64,000 bases of DNA. It comes from Bog-473 sp963807675. GTDB lineage: Bacteria > Actinomycetota > Acidimicrobiia > Acidimicrobiales > RAAP-2. Shown in pieces: positions 1 through 8,734 of the stretch (its first letter is position 1; each line of letters opens with the position of its first letter). The notes beneath the pieces are model-generated. The model was given only the letters and a program-made list of their open reading frames with translations. It ran no database searches and had not been told where the DNA came from. Both the position numbers and the translations under genes were made by a program. The DNA lies in the NCBI GenBank assembly GCA_963807675.1, contig CAWECP010000013.1:124001-188000 (forward strand). Reading direction: 5' to 3'.

Positions 1-236
1 AAATGGAGCGGACCTGCACCGACGAGGCCATCACCGAGGCCATGACCAAGCCGCCCGAGACGACCCGGGCCCGCCTGCGCGGGGCCTTCGTGAAACGGGC
101 CAAGGAGCGGCGCCGCGACTTCACGGTGGACTGGGTCCATCTGAAGCTGAACGACCAGGCCCAACGCACGGTGCTGCTCAAGGACCCGTTCAAGTCACAC
201 GACGAACGGGTGGAGCGGCTCATCCAGTCGCTGTGA
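1..236 (+). CDS. pafA: Pup-protein ligase PafA, C-terminal fragment
   Basis: Only the last ~77 codons are in the window; the gene runs off the left edge. The segment contains PPETTRARLRGAFVKRA followed by DFTVDWVHLKLNDQAQRTVL, which is the characteristic C-terminus of the Pup ligase PafA and differs from the paralogous deamidase Dop. PafA attaches the prokaryotic ubiquitin-like protein Pup to lysines of proteins destined for the actinobacterial proteasome. The next genes are tatA, tatC and a HelY-type helicase, the order seen in mycobacteria, although pafB and pafC are missing between pafA and tatA. The internal ATG at position 3 is not the start of the gene. Confidence 0.9.
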   Translation, partial: MERTCTDEAITEAMTKPPETTRARLRGAFVKRAKERRRDFTVDWVHLKLNDQAQRTVLLKDPFKSHDERVERLIQSL

Positions 237-244
237 CCGCACCG

Positions 245-250
245 TAGAGT
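245..250 (+). promoter_or_regulatory. Candidate -10 box for leaderless tatA
   Basis: TAGAGT lies 8 nt before the tatA ATG. This TANNNT-to-start spacing recurs at many genes in the window, so tatA may be transcribed from its own promoter as a near-leaderless mRNA. No convincing -35 element was seen. Confidence 0.4.
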
Positions 251-258
251 GAGAGCAG

Positions 259-801
259 ATGCTGAACCTCGACCCGGCCAAACTCCTGGTGATCGCCGTG
301 GTCGCCATCATTCTCCTGGGGCCTGACCGGCTGCCCCAGGTGGCCCGGCAGGTCGGCGCGGCCTGGCGCTCCTTCAACGAGTTCCGCCACCGCATGGAGG
401 CCGAGGTGCGCAGCACCATGCCCGACCTGCCACCCACCCACGAGATCGCCCGGCTGGCCCGGTCGCCCTCGGCGCTGCTCAACAAGCTCTCGTCCATGAA
501 CGACGGCGACGGGAACGGGACGGAGGCCAACGGGACCGTGGCGGGCGAGGTGGCCGGGGACGTGGACGTGGCCGGGGTGGGTGGCAACGGCAATAGCGGC
601 AGCCTCCCGGGCGGTGTCGCCGCCACCGTCGACGGCCCGGTGGCCGACGGGCCGGCACGCGGACCGGATGGCGTCGTGACCGGGCCGGACGGGGGCGAGT
701 CCGGCCTGCCCGCATCCGCGCCCCTGAGGCCGGCGCCGAGGAGAGCATCGCCCGCGCCCGCTCCGGACGTCATCGAACCGGGCGACCCCACGCTCAACTG
801 A
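259..801 (+). CDS. tatA: Twin-arginine translocase subunit, TatA/TatB family
   Basis: This is a component of the Tat pathway, which exports folded proteins across the cytoplasmic membrane. The N-terminus has one membrane helix (about residues 8-20) ending in LLGPDRLPQVARQ, the hinge of TatA/TatB proteins, followed by an amphipathic helix with SFNEFRHRMEAEVR. The LGPDRLP hinge is closer to TatB than to a minimal TatA, so the subunit type is not settled. After about residue 75 the protein becomes a long Gly/Asn/Asp/Pro-rich tail with no fold I recognise, making it (180 aa) longer than many TatA proteins. tatC follows 12 nt downstream, consistent with a tatAC operon. Confidence 0.85.
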   Translation: MLNLDPAKLLVIAVVAIILLGPDRLPQVARQVGAAWRSFNEFRHRMEAEVRSTMPDLPPTHEIARLARSPSALLNKLSSMNDGDGNGTEANGTVAGEVAGDVDVAGVGGNGNSGSLPGGVAATVDGPVADGPARGPDGVVTGPDGGESGLPASAPLRPAPRRASPAPAPDVIEPGDPTLN

Positions 802-813
802 CCGGGGACGACC

Positions 814-1617
814 ATGGTGAGCCTTCCCTTCTCGGCCAAGCGCAAGAGCCGTCCGTCGCCGGACAACATGACGCTCAGCGAGCATCTGACCGAGCTGCGC
901 TACCGGGTGATCGTGTGCGTCGTCGCCTTCGTGGTGGCGGCCACCGTCGCCGTCTTCCTCTACGACCCCATCCTGAACTTCCTTCTGCGGCCGCTCTGCG
1001 ACGTGAACGCCGCCACCCGGCATCGGACGGCCACGTCCGGCTCGGTGCTGGTGTCGGGCGGCGGCCAGTGCAACCTCTTCGTCACGTCGCCCCTCGACGG
1101 GCTGTCCCTGCGGGTCAAGATCGCCGCCTTCGGCGGCCTCGTGCTGGCCTCACCCGTGATCCTGTTCCAGGTCTGGCGCTTCATCACCCCCGGCCTGCGG
1201 GCGGCCGAGCGTCGCTACGCCATCCCCTTCGTGCTCAGCTCGTTCGCGCTGTTCCTCCTCGGCGCGGCGACGGCGTACTTCACCCTGCCGCACGCCCTGG
1301 GCTGGCTGAAGTCGGTCGGTGGCTCCGACCTGGTCCAGATCTACGACCCCATTCCGTACCTGGGCCTCATTCTGCTCATGATGGCCCTGTTCGGCCTCAC
1401 CTTCGAGTTCCCGGTGGTGCTCGTCTCGCTGATGCTGGCGCGCGTCGTCTCACCGGCGCGCCTGCTGAAGGCGTGGCGCTGGGCCGTCATCATCATCGTG
1501 GTGGCGGCGGCCGTGTTCACGCCGAGCTCCGACCCGTTCTCCATGCTCGCCCTCGCCGTGCCCTTGATCTGTTTCTACTTCGTCTCCATCGGCATCGGGA
1601 AGCTGCTCGGCCGTTGA
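814..1617 (+). CDS. tatC: Twin-arginine translocase subunit TatC
   Basis: TatC is the polytopic receptor of the Tat translocase and binds twin-arginine signal peptides. The 267-residue protein has the diagnostic N-terminal MTLSEHLTELRYRV motif before the first membrane helix and the family segment SPVILFQVWRFITPGLRAAERR near the second. Five to six hydrophobic segments follow, including one ending in FTPSSDPFSM. The length matches the family (~250-300 aa). There is a periplasmic insertion (about residues 65-90) with two cysteines. The stop codon overlaps the TTG start proposed for the downstream helicase, so the two genes are probably translationally coupled. Confidence 0.95.
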   Translation: MVSLPFSAKRKSRPSPDNMTLSEHLTELRYRVIVCVVAFVVAATVAVFLYDPILNFLLRPLCDVNAATRHRTATSGSVLVSGGGQCNLFVTSPLDGLSLRVKIAAFGGLVLASPVILFQVWRFITPGLRAAERRYAIPFVLSSFALFLLGAATAYFTLPHALGWLKSVGGSDLVQIYDPIPYLGLILLMMALFGLTFEFPVVLVSLMLARVVSPARLLKAWRWAVIIIVVAAAVFTPSSDPFSMLALAVPLICFYFVSIGIGKLLGR

Positions 1618-3735
1618 CCGCCTTTTCATGGCCCGTCCGGGAAGCGGGCGGGTTGGCGGACTTCGAGGCCAACCTGCCGTTCGCCCTCGACGACTTCCAG
1701 CAGGACGCGTTCCGCGCCCTCGACGCCGACCACTCCGTGCTGGTGTCGGCGCCCACCGGCTCCGGCAAGACGCTCGTCGCCGCCTACGCCGTCCACCGCG
1801 CCCTGGGCGCGCGGGGCAAGGCCTTCTACACCACCCCCCTCAAGGCGCTGTCCAACCAGAAGTACGGGGAGCTGGTGGCCTCCTACGGCGAGGACCACGT
1901 GGGGCTGCTCACGGGCGACACGACGCTGCGACCGCGGGCGCCCGTGGTGGTGATGACGACCGAGGTGCTGCGCAACATGCTCCTGGCGGGCTCCGACCTG
2001 CTCGAGGGCCTGCACACGGTCGTCCTCGACGAGGTGCACTTCATTCAGGACCCCTACCGGGGCGGCGTGTGGGAGGAGGTGCTGGTGCTCTGCCCGTCCG
2101 AGGTGCGCTTCGTGTGCCTGTCGGCCACGGTCAACAACGCGGAGGAGCTGGGCGGCTGGCTGCACTCGGTGCGGGGGGACACGACGGTCATCGTGGAGCG
2201 CCAGCGACCCATCGTGCTGCGCCACCACTTCGCCGTGCACCGCCGGGAGGACTCCGAGACGCTTCTGTGCCCGTTGCTGTCGAGCGGGGGGAAGCCCGGC
2301 GACGAGGGCTTGCGCATCGACCAGGCGGTGCGCCGGTCGCTGCAGGGCCGGCCGGCCCAATGGCACCACCGGGGGAGGGGCCCCCGCCTGCCCTACCGGG
2401 CCCCGCTGCGCACCGAGATGGTCGAGGAGCTCAGCCAGCGCGAGATGCTGCCCGCCATCGTCTTCATCTTCAGCCGCGCCGCGTGCGACGACGCCGTGCG
2501 CCAGGTCGTGCGCGACGGGGTCCGCCTCACGGACGCGGCGGAGCGATCGTCCATCCGCCAGATCGCGGAGCGCCGCGTCGATCCCCTGGGCGACGAGGAC
2601 CTGCGCGTCCTCGGCTACGACGAGTGGCTCGAAGGCCTGGAGCGGGGTGTGGCGGCGCACCATGCGGGCCTGGTGCCCGTCTTCCGCGAGACGGTCGAGG
2701 AGTGCTTCGCGGCCGGGCTGCTCAAGGTCGTCTTCGCCACCGAGACGCTGTCGCTCGGCATCAACATGCCGGCGCGCTCGGTGGTAATAGAGCGCTTCTC
2801 GAAGTACGGCGGCGCGGGCCGGGCCACCCTCACCTCGGGGGAGTATCTCCAGCTGACCGGCCGGGCCGGCCGGCGGGGCCTCGACGAGGAGGGGCACGCC
2901 GTCGTGGCGTGGTCCAGCGAGATCACCTTCGGCGAGGCGGCGCGGGTGGCGTCGGCCCCACCGCCGGACCTGCGCTCGGCCTTCCGGCCCACCTACAACC
3001 TGGCCGTCAACCTGGTGGAGCGCTTCGACCGGGAGACGGCCCACGACGTGCTGCACCGCTCCTTCGCCCAATGGCAGGCGCGCCAGCCGGACTTCCTCTC
3101 CCGCCAGCTGGAGCGCCGCATGGCCGTGCTGGAGGAGATGGGCTACCTCGACGGGTGGAGCCTGACCGCGCCGGGCCGGCGGCTGTCGCGGATCTACCAC
3201 GAGGCCGACCTGCTCATCGCCGAGGCCCTGGGCAGCGATGTGCTGGCCGGAGCCGAGCCCGGCGTGCTGGCGGGCGTGCTGTCGTCGGTCGTGTTCGAGC
3301 CGCGCCGGGCCCGGCGCATCCCCGGCCACGCGGCATCGGCACGGGAAGCGGCGCAGCCCGTTGCAGGACCGGCTGGGTGAGAAGCGGACGGCCGACCTGG
3401 CCCGGCGCTGCGAGGCCGTGGCCGTCATGGCCGAGCGCATCCGCGCCGTCGAAGAGGCGCACCAGGTGCCCCGCACGCGCCAGCCGGCGGCCGGGCTGGC
3501 CACCGCGGTGGCGTCGTGGGCCCGGGGCGCCTCCTTCTCGACCGCGATCGCCGTGGCCGCCCGCGACGTGGGCGAGCTGGCCCCGGGCGACTTCGTGCGC
3601 ACCATGAAGTCGGTGGCCGATTTGGCCCAGCAGGTGTCCTACACGGCGGCCGACACCGGGGTGGCGGCGGCGGCCCGGGAGGCCGTCGACGCCCTCCTGC
3701 GCGGCGTGGTGGCCGGGGGCCTGCCGACCGTCTGA
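1614..3735 (+). CDS. helY: HelY/Mtr4-like DEAD/DEAH-box RNA helicase, frame break near the 3' end
   Basis: This is a superfamily 2 helicase of the Ski2/Mtr4 type (mycobacterial HelY), a likely ATP-dependent RNA helicase. Visible motifs are Walker A APTGSGKT, motif Ia TTPLKALSNQK, DEVHFIQ (a DEVH box), SATVNN, VFATETLSLGINMPARS and QLTGRAGRRG. The only in-frame start near tatC is a TTG overlapping the tatC stop; the nearby ATG at 1628 is out of frame. The reading frame changes at about 3300-3335: the first ~570 codons read in one frame, and the C-terminal helical part (ADLARRCEAVAVMAERIR onwards, ending at 3735) reads in the next. The smooth family match on both sides suggests a sequencing or assembly indel, not two genes. 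Confidence 0.85.
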
Positions 3736-3767
3736 CGCCATCCGCGCCTGTCGCGTCACCCTGGTTC

Positions 3768-3773
3768 TAGGGT
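3768..3773 (+). promoter_or_regulatory. Candidate -10 box before the ThyX-like gene
   Basis: TAGGGT sits 9 nt before the ATG at 3783, fitting the leaderless pattern seen across the window. It lies in the 47-nt gap after helY, the only room for a promoter. Confidence 0.4.
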
Positions 3774-3782
3774 GGGCCGGCC

Positions 3783-5436
3783 ATGTTCCCCTACTCCGAA
3801 GAGCGCTTCAGCGCGGACGAGGAGACCGTCCTCAAGCGCTACGTGACCAACCTCGACGAGCCGGTCTTCGCCCTGGTCAACCTGCCCGAAGTGGTCAAGG
3901 GAGCCCTCTTCGCGCGCTACTCGCGCTCGGCCAAGAGCCTGCGCCGCCTCTTCCTCGACGAGTTCGTGGGGGACCTCGACGTGTCGGGGGACGCGACGGT
4001 CGACGCCACCGTCGGGCTGCAACGCGCGGAGCAGCTCTACGAGAAGGTCTTCGTCGAGTACGGCGACGACTCGGTGGCGCAGCTGGGCGGTGTCCACCTG
4101 GCCTGCGAGCAGGCCTCCAACCTGTTGTCGAAGGTCCTCGAGTGGGGACGGCTCATGGCCTATCTCGAGCAGTCGACGCGTTACATCGCGTACAACCAGC
4201 GACTGGCCAACGGGCAGTACCGCTACTTCCGGCCGCCCGAATTGCTCGACTCACCCCATGGCGCGCGCTTCGTCGGGGAGATGGACCGCGTCTTCGACAC
4301 CTACGGCGAGCTGCTCCCGCTCATGCACTCGTTCGTGGCGGCGCGCTTCCCGCAACAGGCGGGCGACAGCGACTTCGTCTACCGGCAGGCCACCCGGGCC
4401 AAGGCGCTCGACGCCCTGCGCGGGCTGTTGCCGGCGGCGTCGCTGTCCAACATCGGGATCTACGGCACGGGCCAGGCCTACGAGCAACTGCTGCTGCGCA
4501 TGCGCGCCCACCCGCTGCCCGAGGCGCGGTCCTACGCCGACTTGATGCTGGTCGAGCTGCGCAAGGTGATCCCTTCCTTCCTCCAGCGCGTCGACGTGCC
4601 CGAGCGGGGCGGCGAATGGTCCGCCTACCTGGCCGCCACGCGAACCGAGACGGCCCGCCTGGCCGAGCGCCTGTGGCCCGACCTCGGCCCCGCCGCGTCG
4701 TGGGGCGGCGGGAGCGAGAGCGAGAGCGGGGAGCCCGACGAGGTCACCCTGCTCGACTACGACCCGCAGGGTGAGGAAAAGGTCCTGGTGGCGATCGTGT
4801 TCTCGTCGCTCGGCTGCTCCGAGCGCGACGCGGCCCGCCGGGTGCGGCTGCTCGGCCACGACGACCGGGTGGCGCTGCTGCGCGGCGTACGTGGGCGAGC
4901 GGCGGAACCGCCGCCACCGACCGGGGCGCGCCTTCGAGCGCACCGACTACCGCTTCGAACTGGTCACCGACTACGGCGCGTTCCGCGACCTGCAGCGCCA
5001 CCGCATGCTCACGATGGAGTGGCAACGGCTCGGCGTCGCGCTCGGCTACGACATGCCGAATTTGGTGGCGGAGTCCGGGCTGGGCGAGCGTTACGACGAG
5101 GCGATCGGCCGCGTCGAGGAGCTGTACCAAACGCTCGTGCCGGACTTCCCCGAGCAGGCGTCGTACGCCGTCGCGCTGGCGCACCGCATCCGCTACGTCA
5201 TGCAGTTCAACGCGCGCGAGGCGATGCACCTCATAGAGCTGCGGTCGGGCCCCCAGGGCCACCCCGCCTACCGCCGCGCCGCCCAGCAGATGCACCGGGC
5301 CATCGCGGAGGTGGCCGGGCACCGCGCGCTGGCCGAGGCCATGACCTTCGTCGACCACGGCGCGACGGACCTCGAGCGCCTGGAGCCCGAGCGGCGGGCG
5401 GAGCGCCGGCGCTCGGAAAAATCTGCAACGCATTGA
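3783..5436 (+). CDS. Double-domain ThyX-like (FAD-dependent thymidylate synthase family) protein, frame break at ~4885
   Basis: The joined product (~550 aa) contains two ThyX-like halves. The N-terminal half has VEYGDDSVAQLGG and EWGRLMAYLEQSTRY. The C-terminal half has DLQRHRMLTMEWQRLG and HRIRYVMQFNAREAMHLIELR. Canonical ThyX carries RHRxxSxNExSxR in one 220-280 aa domain. Here the N-half keeps the EQSTRY end but has WGR in place of RHR, and the C-half keeps RHR but loses the end. ThyX makes dTMP from dUMP using folate and FADH2; whether this duplicated form still does is unknown. The frame shifts near 4885, and removing one G in CGCGGCGTACGTG restores RVALLRAYVGERRNR, which looks like a single-base insertion error. 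Confidence 0.75.
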
Positions 5437-5502
5437 CCAGGACGAACCTCCGTTCTCCCTGGTAAAGAGTCTCCTAATCTCCTTGACGACCCCACCCCCG
5501 GA

Positions 5503-5690
5503 CTGCCTAATGTACGGCCAGTCCCGGTGCCCCGAAAGGAAAGCTGCACAAGTCGAATGCGCTTAGGCAGCAAGGGGGGGATGTGCTGTGAGAGGCGGTG
5601 GTTGGCCCTGGGGGTCGAGTAGAGAACGTGTTGCCGGCCCGGCCACCCGGGCCTGTGATATGGCGCCAAAGACCCCAGGGCCCGCCCGCC
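5503..5690 (+). ncRNA. Possible structured RNA in the thyX-DUF4193 gap (unassigned)
   Basis: The 335-nt gap 5437-5771 has no plausible ORF but strong pairing potential. CTGCCTAA (5503-5510) pairs with TTAGGCAG (5563-5570). GGCGG (5594-5598) pairs with CCGCC (5686-5690). GGCCCTGGGGGTC (5604-5616) pairs with GACCCCAGGGCC (5671-5682) with one bulge. An inner GC-rich hairpin occupies about 5636-5653. A possible promoter lies just upstream (TTGACG at about 5483, TAATGT at about 5508, spacing ~19). I compared it mentally with SRP RNA, 6S, tmRNA, RNase P and common riboswitches and found no match. It could be a small RNA, a long leader or simply a GC-rich terminator. Confidence 0.35.
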
Positions 5691-5733
5691 AAGGACCCTT
5701 CACCCTTCTGATTCACCAGGGCCGCCACGACGA

Positions 5734-5761
5734 TTGAATCGCCCTGCCAACCGTCTATGCT
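5734..5761 (+). promoter_or_regulatory. Promoter of the DUF4193 gene
   Basis: TTGAAT (5734-5739) and TATGCT (5756-5761) are separated by 16 nt, a good SigA-type promoter. Transcription would start at about 5768, only a few bases before the ATG at 5772, so the mRNA would be nearly leaderless. The upstream ATG at 5757 lies inside the -10 box and cannot be the start. Confidence 0.55.
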
Positions 5762-5771
5762 CCGGCGGCAC

Positions 5772-6281
5772 ATGGCGACCAAGAAGAAGGGCAAGACCGA
5801 GGAACTCGACGAAGAAGCTCCCGACGGCGAGGCGGAGGCGGAGTTCGACGACGACGAGGAAGTAGAGGTCGACCTCGAGGACGAGGACGCGCTCGAGGAC
5901 CTGGAGGAGGACATCGAGGACGACGACGACGTCGCCGATCTCGATGACGAGGAGGAGGAAGACGCCGAGGTCGACGAAATCCTGACGGCGTCACCGGCCT
6001 CGGTGGTCGAACGGACCGGCGAGGGCGACGACGAGGAAGAGGAAGAGGAGCCCGACGACGAGGACGTCGAGGCCAGCCTCGACGTGATCCTCAAGGAGCG
6101 CCTGGTCGTCGAGGACGAGCCCGAGGACGAGGAGGCCACCGACCAGGAGGACAAGACCGAGGGCAACGAGCGGGTGCTGCCCAAGCAGCCAGACGAATTC
6201 GTCTGCCGCTCGTGCTTCCTGGTCAAGCACCCCAGCCAGCTGGCCGACAAGAAGAACATGCTCTGCCGGGACTGTGTCTGA
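5772..6281 (+). CDS. DUF4193 family acidic protein with C-terminal Cys4 motif
   Basis: This actinobacterial protein of unknown function is extremely acidic. Residues ~10-130 are mostly Glu and Asp. The C-terminus carries the conserved block DEFVCRSCFLVKHPSQLAD followed by LCRDC, so two CxxC pairs probably bind zinc or another metal. The block matches DUF4193, whose members are usually ~100 aa; this one is 169 aa because the acidic region is expanded. The promoter at 5734-5761 supports the ATG at 5772. The next gene overlaps the stop codon by 8 nt. Confidence 0.8.
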   Translation: MATKKKGKTEELDEEAPDGEAEAEFDDDEEVEVDLEDEDALEDLEEDIEDDDDVADLDDEEEEDAEVDEILTASPASVVERTGEGDDEEEEEEPDDEDVEASLDVILKERLVVEDEPEDEEATDQEDKTEGNERVLPKQPDEFVCRSCFLVKHPSQLADKKNMLCRDCV

Positions 6282-6858
6282 GAGCAACGGGTCGGGGGAC
6301 GAGCGCGCCCGGAAGGGCCCGTTCCGCCGCACGCTCGACGTGTGCGTCTTCGCACCGGTCGGGCTCGCCGTCACCGTCGTCGAGGACCTGCCCGACCTCG
6401 TCGACAAGGGCCGCCGCCGCGTCGAGCTCGAGCTCTCGAACGCCCGCATCGTCGGGCGCTTCGTCGTGACACAGAAGCAGCGCGAAATGTCCGAGCGCCT
6501 CGAAGACATGTGGCGCGACGGCACCGAGCGCGTGTCGCCGGCGGACGGCGGGGTCGACGCTGACGACGAGGTCGGGGGCGTAGCAACGGCCGCGACACCG
6601 ACATCACCGTCGCCTGCTCCTGCTCCTGCTCCGCCGACGCCCGCGCCCGACCCCGCGGCGGCGGCCATCGTCGGCGGCGCGCTCGCCGACTACGACACGC
6701 TCAGCGCCTCCCAGGTCGTGCGGCGCCTCGAGAGCCTCGGGCCCGACGAGCTCCACGCCGTGCAGCGGTACGAGGCGTCCCACCGCAACCGGCGCACCAT
6801 CCTCAACCGCGCCAGCCAGCTCCTCGACGAGGGGCCGTCTGCCGTTCCGACCGACTGA
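6274..6858 (+). CDS. Hypothetical protein, coupled to the DUF4193 gene
   Basis: I do not recognise this family. The start is a GTG overlapping the end of the DUF4193 gene, so expression is probably coupled. Residues ~15-70 (RTLDVCVFAPVGLAVTVVEDLPDLVDKGRRRVE, in two parts) look like an amphipathic or weakly hydrophobic segment followed by a charged helix. A Pro/Ala/Thr-rich linker spans ~105-135. The C-terminal ~60 residues (LSASQVVRRLESLGPDELHAV) resemble the short helical domain found at the ends of many actinobacterial envelope or division proteins. Length 194 aa. No catalytic motif is visible. Confidence 0.65.
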   Translation: MSESNGSGDERARKGPFRRTLDVCVFAPVGLAVTVVEDLPDLVDKGRRRVELELSNARIVGRFVVTQKQREMSERLEDMWRDGTERVSPADGGVDADDEVGGVATAATPTSPSPAPAPAPPTPAPDPAAAAIVGGALADYDTLSASQVVRRLESLGPDELHAVQRYEASHRNRRTILNRASQLLDEGPSAVPTD

Positions 6859-6863
6859 TCACC

Positions 6864-7319
6864 GTGGAGCTGGCGCGTCCGGCCGGGGTGGAGGACCGAA
6901 CGGCGTGCGCCCACCTGCTCGCCCTGGCGCTCGGCGCCGCGGCCACCATGCGGGGTGGCCCCGCCCTGGTGGGTGACGCCACGCCGGCCACCTTGCTGGA
7001 GCGCTGGACCTCGCCCGGGGGAGCGTCTGCACTCTTCGTCGGCGAGTACGAGGCGGCCGTCGTCGGGATCCTCGGGCTGACCGAGGCCCACACCGGCACC
7101 GGACCGCGCAGCCTCGTCGAGTGCTGCTTCGTGGAGGACGCGGCGCGCGGCGTCGGCGTCGGCGCCGCTCTGCTGGTGGCCGCCGTCGAATGGAGCACGC
7201 GGCGCGGGTGCGCCGAAATCGACGCGGTGGCCCTTCCCGGCGACCGCTCGACCAAGCAGCGTCTCGAGGCCGCCGGGTTCACCGCCCGGCTGCTGACGCT
7301 CAGCCGCCGGTTGGGCTGA
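6864..7319 (+). CDS. GNAT-family N-acetyltransferase
   Basis: This 151-residue protein fits the single-domain GNAT fold. It has an acceptor-side N-terminus, a central strand with SALFVGEYEAAVVGILGLTE-like sequence, then VECCFVEDAARGVGVGAALL, corresponding to the acetyl-CoA pyrophosphate loop (R/Q-x-x-G-x-G/A), and an end in STKQRLEAAGFTARL typical of the family. It probably transfers an acetyl group from acetyl-CoA to an amine, but the substrate is unknown. It starts with GTG 5 nt after the previous gene, so it is probably the last gene of that operon. Its 3' end overlaps the convergent gene by 20 nt. Confidence 0.8.
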   Translation: MELARPAGVEDRTACAHLLALALGAAATMRGGPALVGDATPATLLERWTSPGGASALFVGEYEAAVVGILGLTEAHTGTGPRSLVECCFVEDAARGVGVGAALLVAAVEWSTRRGCAEIDAVALPGDRSTKQRLEAAGFTARLLTLSRRLG

Positions 7320-8553
7320 AGCGCCGCTCCGCGTCCACCCGGCGGGGCGGCGGGGGAGGGATGCGGAGCCCGAGCAGCTTGGCCAGCGCGGGGACCGAGC
7401 CGGCCGCGTGGCGGGCCGCCTGCTTCGCCACCTCGTCGTCGGGGATGCCCGCCGGCTTGACGGTCCGGCGCACGGGCGACGCCACGACGGCATCGAGCAG
7501 GCGCATCCAGTCCTCGGGCGTCAGCTCCGCCGTCAGGGCCTCACCGGCCGCCGCGGCCAGCCGCACGGCCAACTCGGCCGGGCACCGAGTCCCGGGCTCG
7601 GGCGGGCGGATGGAGGCCTCGACCGCCTGCTGGACGCGGCCGGCGTCGAGGGCGTTCGTGATGCGGGCCAGCCATTCCTCGCGCAGCGCCGTCGTGCGCT
7701 GGTCGAGCGACTCCTGGAGGGTCTTGGCCAGGGCCCGCCCCTCCTCGTCCAATATCACCGTGCGCGAGGCCGTGACGACGGCGCGCAGCTCGCGCAGGCG
7801 GTAGTCCTTGCCCGCCGTCTGCGCCACCGACGCGCGGTCCTTCCAGTCGGCCAACCGGACGGTGGGCAGCAGCTCCTCGGCCATGGCCAGCAGGGCGTCA
7901 CCGGCCACCGGCGGCTTGCCGGCCGCCCTGGCGGAGGTGTTCTGCGCGTCGATGGCCTGGCGCACCGCCTGGATCCCGCCGCGCAGGAGCTGCTCGGCCA
8001 CCGGCACCTGCTCCGGCCGCAGGGCGGCCAGCATGGCGTTGCGGTGCACGGTGGAGGTGACCATGGCCGGGCGCTCGCCGCGTGCGGGACGGCCCTCGCC
8101 CTCGCCGGGGCGCCGGCCGCCGGGCCGGCGGGGCCCGCCGGCGCCGCGGGAGCGGTCTCCCCGGTCCTCCCGCGGACCGCGGTCACCGGCCTCGGCGCCA
8201 CCGCGACCGCCGCGCCGGTCCCGGCGCTCGCCGTCGTCGTCGCGCCGGCTCTTCTGCGACCCCGGTGCGAGGATCACCGACACGTCCGGTGCCCGCCGGG
8301 GCGTGCCCTTGACCTCGATGCGGCCTTCGGCCTTCTCCGGTGAGCGCCCCGGCTTCGCCGCGGTGAGCGAGAGGACCTCTATGCCCTCCAGCCCCACCTC
8401 GACGTCGGCCTGCAGCACGGCACCGACGGCCTCGCCCGCGGGCACCAGTGCACCGTCCACCCTTCCCTTGGGCTGTTTGGCCCCGGCGGCGCGCCAGGTC
8501 CACGTGCCGTCCGGCGTATGGCTGGTCAATTCGATGTCGATCCGGCGTGACAT
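7300..8553 (-). CDS. Hypothetical protein with Arg/Gly/Asp-rich linker
   Basis: Unrecognised 417-residue protein. The N-terminal ~100 residues are beta-rich (RIDIELTSHTPDGTWTWRAAG). A low-complexity, highly charged linker follows (about 105-165, rich in Arg, Gly, Asp and Glu), then a helical C-terminal ~240 residues with AMLAALRPEQVPVAEQLLRGG and LREEWLARITNALDAGRVQQ. Charged linkers of this kind occur in RNA- or DNA-binding proteins, but no domain supports a function. A -10-like TAGCGT (8563-8568) lies 9 nt upstream of the ATG. The gene is divergent from htrA. Confidence 0.7.
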   Translation of the reverse strand: MSRRIDIELTSHTPDGTWTWRAAGAKQPKGRVDGALVPAGEAVGAVLQADVEVGLEGIEVLSLTAAKPGRSPEKAEGRIEVKGTPRRAPDVSVILAPGSQKSRRDDDGERRDRRGGRGGAEAGDRGPREDRGDRSRGAGGPRRPGGRRPGEGEGRPARGERPAMVTSTVHRNAMLAALRPEQVPVAEQLLRGGIQAVRQAIDAQNTSARAAGKPPVAGDALLAMAEELLPTVRLADWKDRASVAQTAGKDYRLRELRAVVTASRTVILDEEGRALAKTLQESLDQRTTALREEWLARITNALDAGRVQQAVEASIRPPEPGTRCPAELAVRLAAAAGEALTAELTPEDWMRLLDAVVASPVRRTVKPAGIPDDEVAKQAARHAAGSVPALAKLLGLRIPPPPPRRVDAERRFSPTGG

Positions 8554-8562
8554 GCGGCGGAC

Positions 8563-8568
8563 ACGCTA
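8563..8568 (-). promoter_or_regulatory. Candidate -10 box for the 8553 gene
   Basis: Read on the minus strand, TAGCGT is followed by 9 nt and the ATG at 8553, again indicating a near-leaderless transcript. Confidence 0.4.
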
Positions 8569-8734
8569 CCTCGCCAGGGCGCGGTGGCCCCGATGCCGGG
8601 TCCCGACCGGCATCCCGTAACATGGCACCCACGTCCGCCGGGAGCGCGGGAGCCGCCGGGACGGGCACAGACGACCCAAGGTGGACGGCACCTGGTTCCC
8701 GTGTGACGGACCCAGGCCCCCCAGGAGGACCCAG

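Noticed and set aside
1626..3605. Long open frames antisense and out of frame to helY (659 aa on each strand)
   Set aside because: They are shadows of the GC-rich helicase gene. Their translations are Arg/Pro/Gly-rich with no family resemblance, whereas the helicase frame has all SF2 motifs.
5503..5690. SRP RNA, 6S RNA, tmRNA, RNase P RNA or a known riboswitch
   Set aside because: None of the diagnostic conserved sequences (for example the SRP GGAAG tetraloop region or RNase P cores) could be found, so the element was left unassigned.
5772..6281. Treating the acidic DUF4193 ORF as a low-complexity artefact
   Set aside because: The C-terminal Cys4 block matches a conserved actinobacterial family and the gene has its own promoter.
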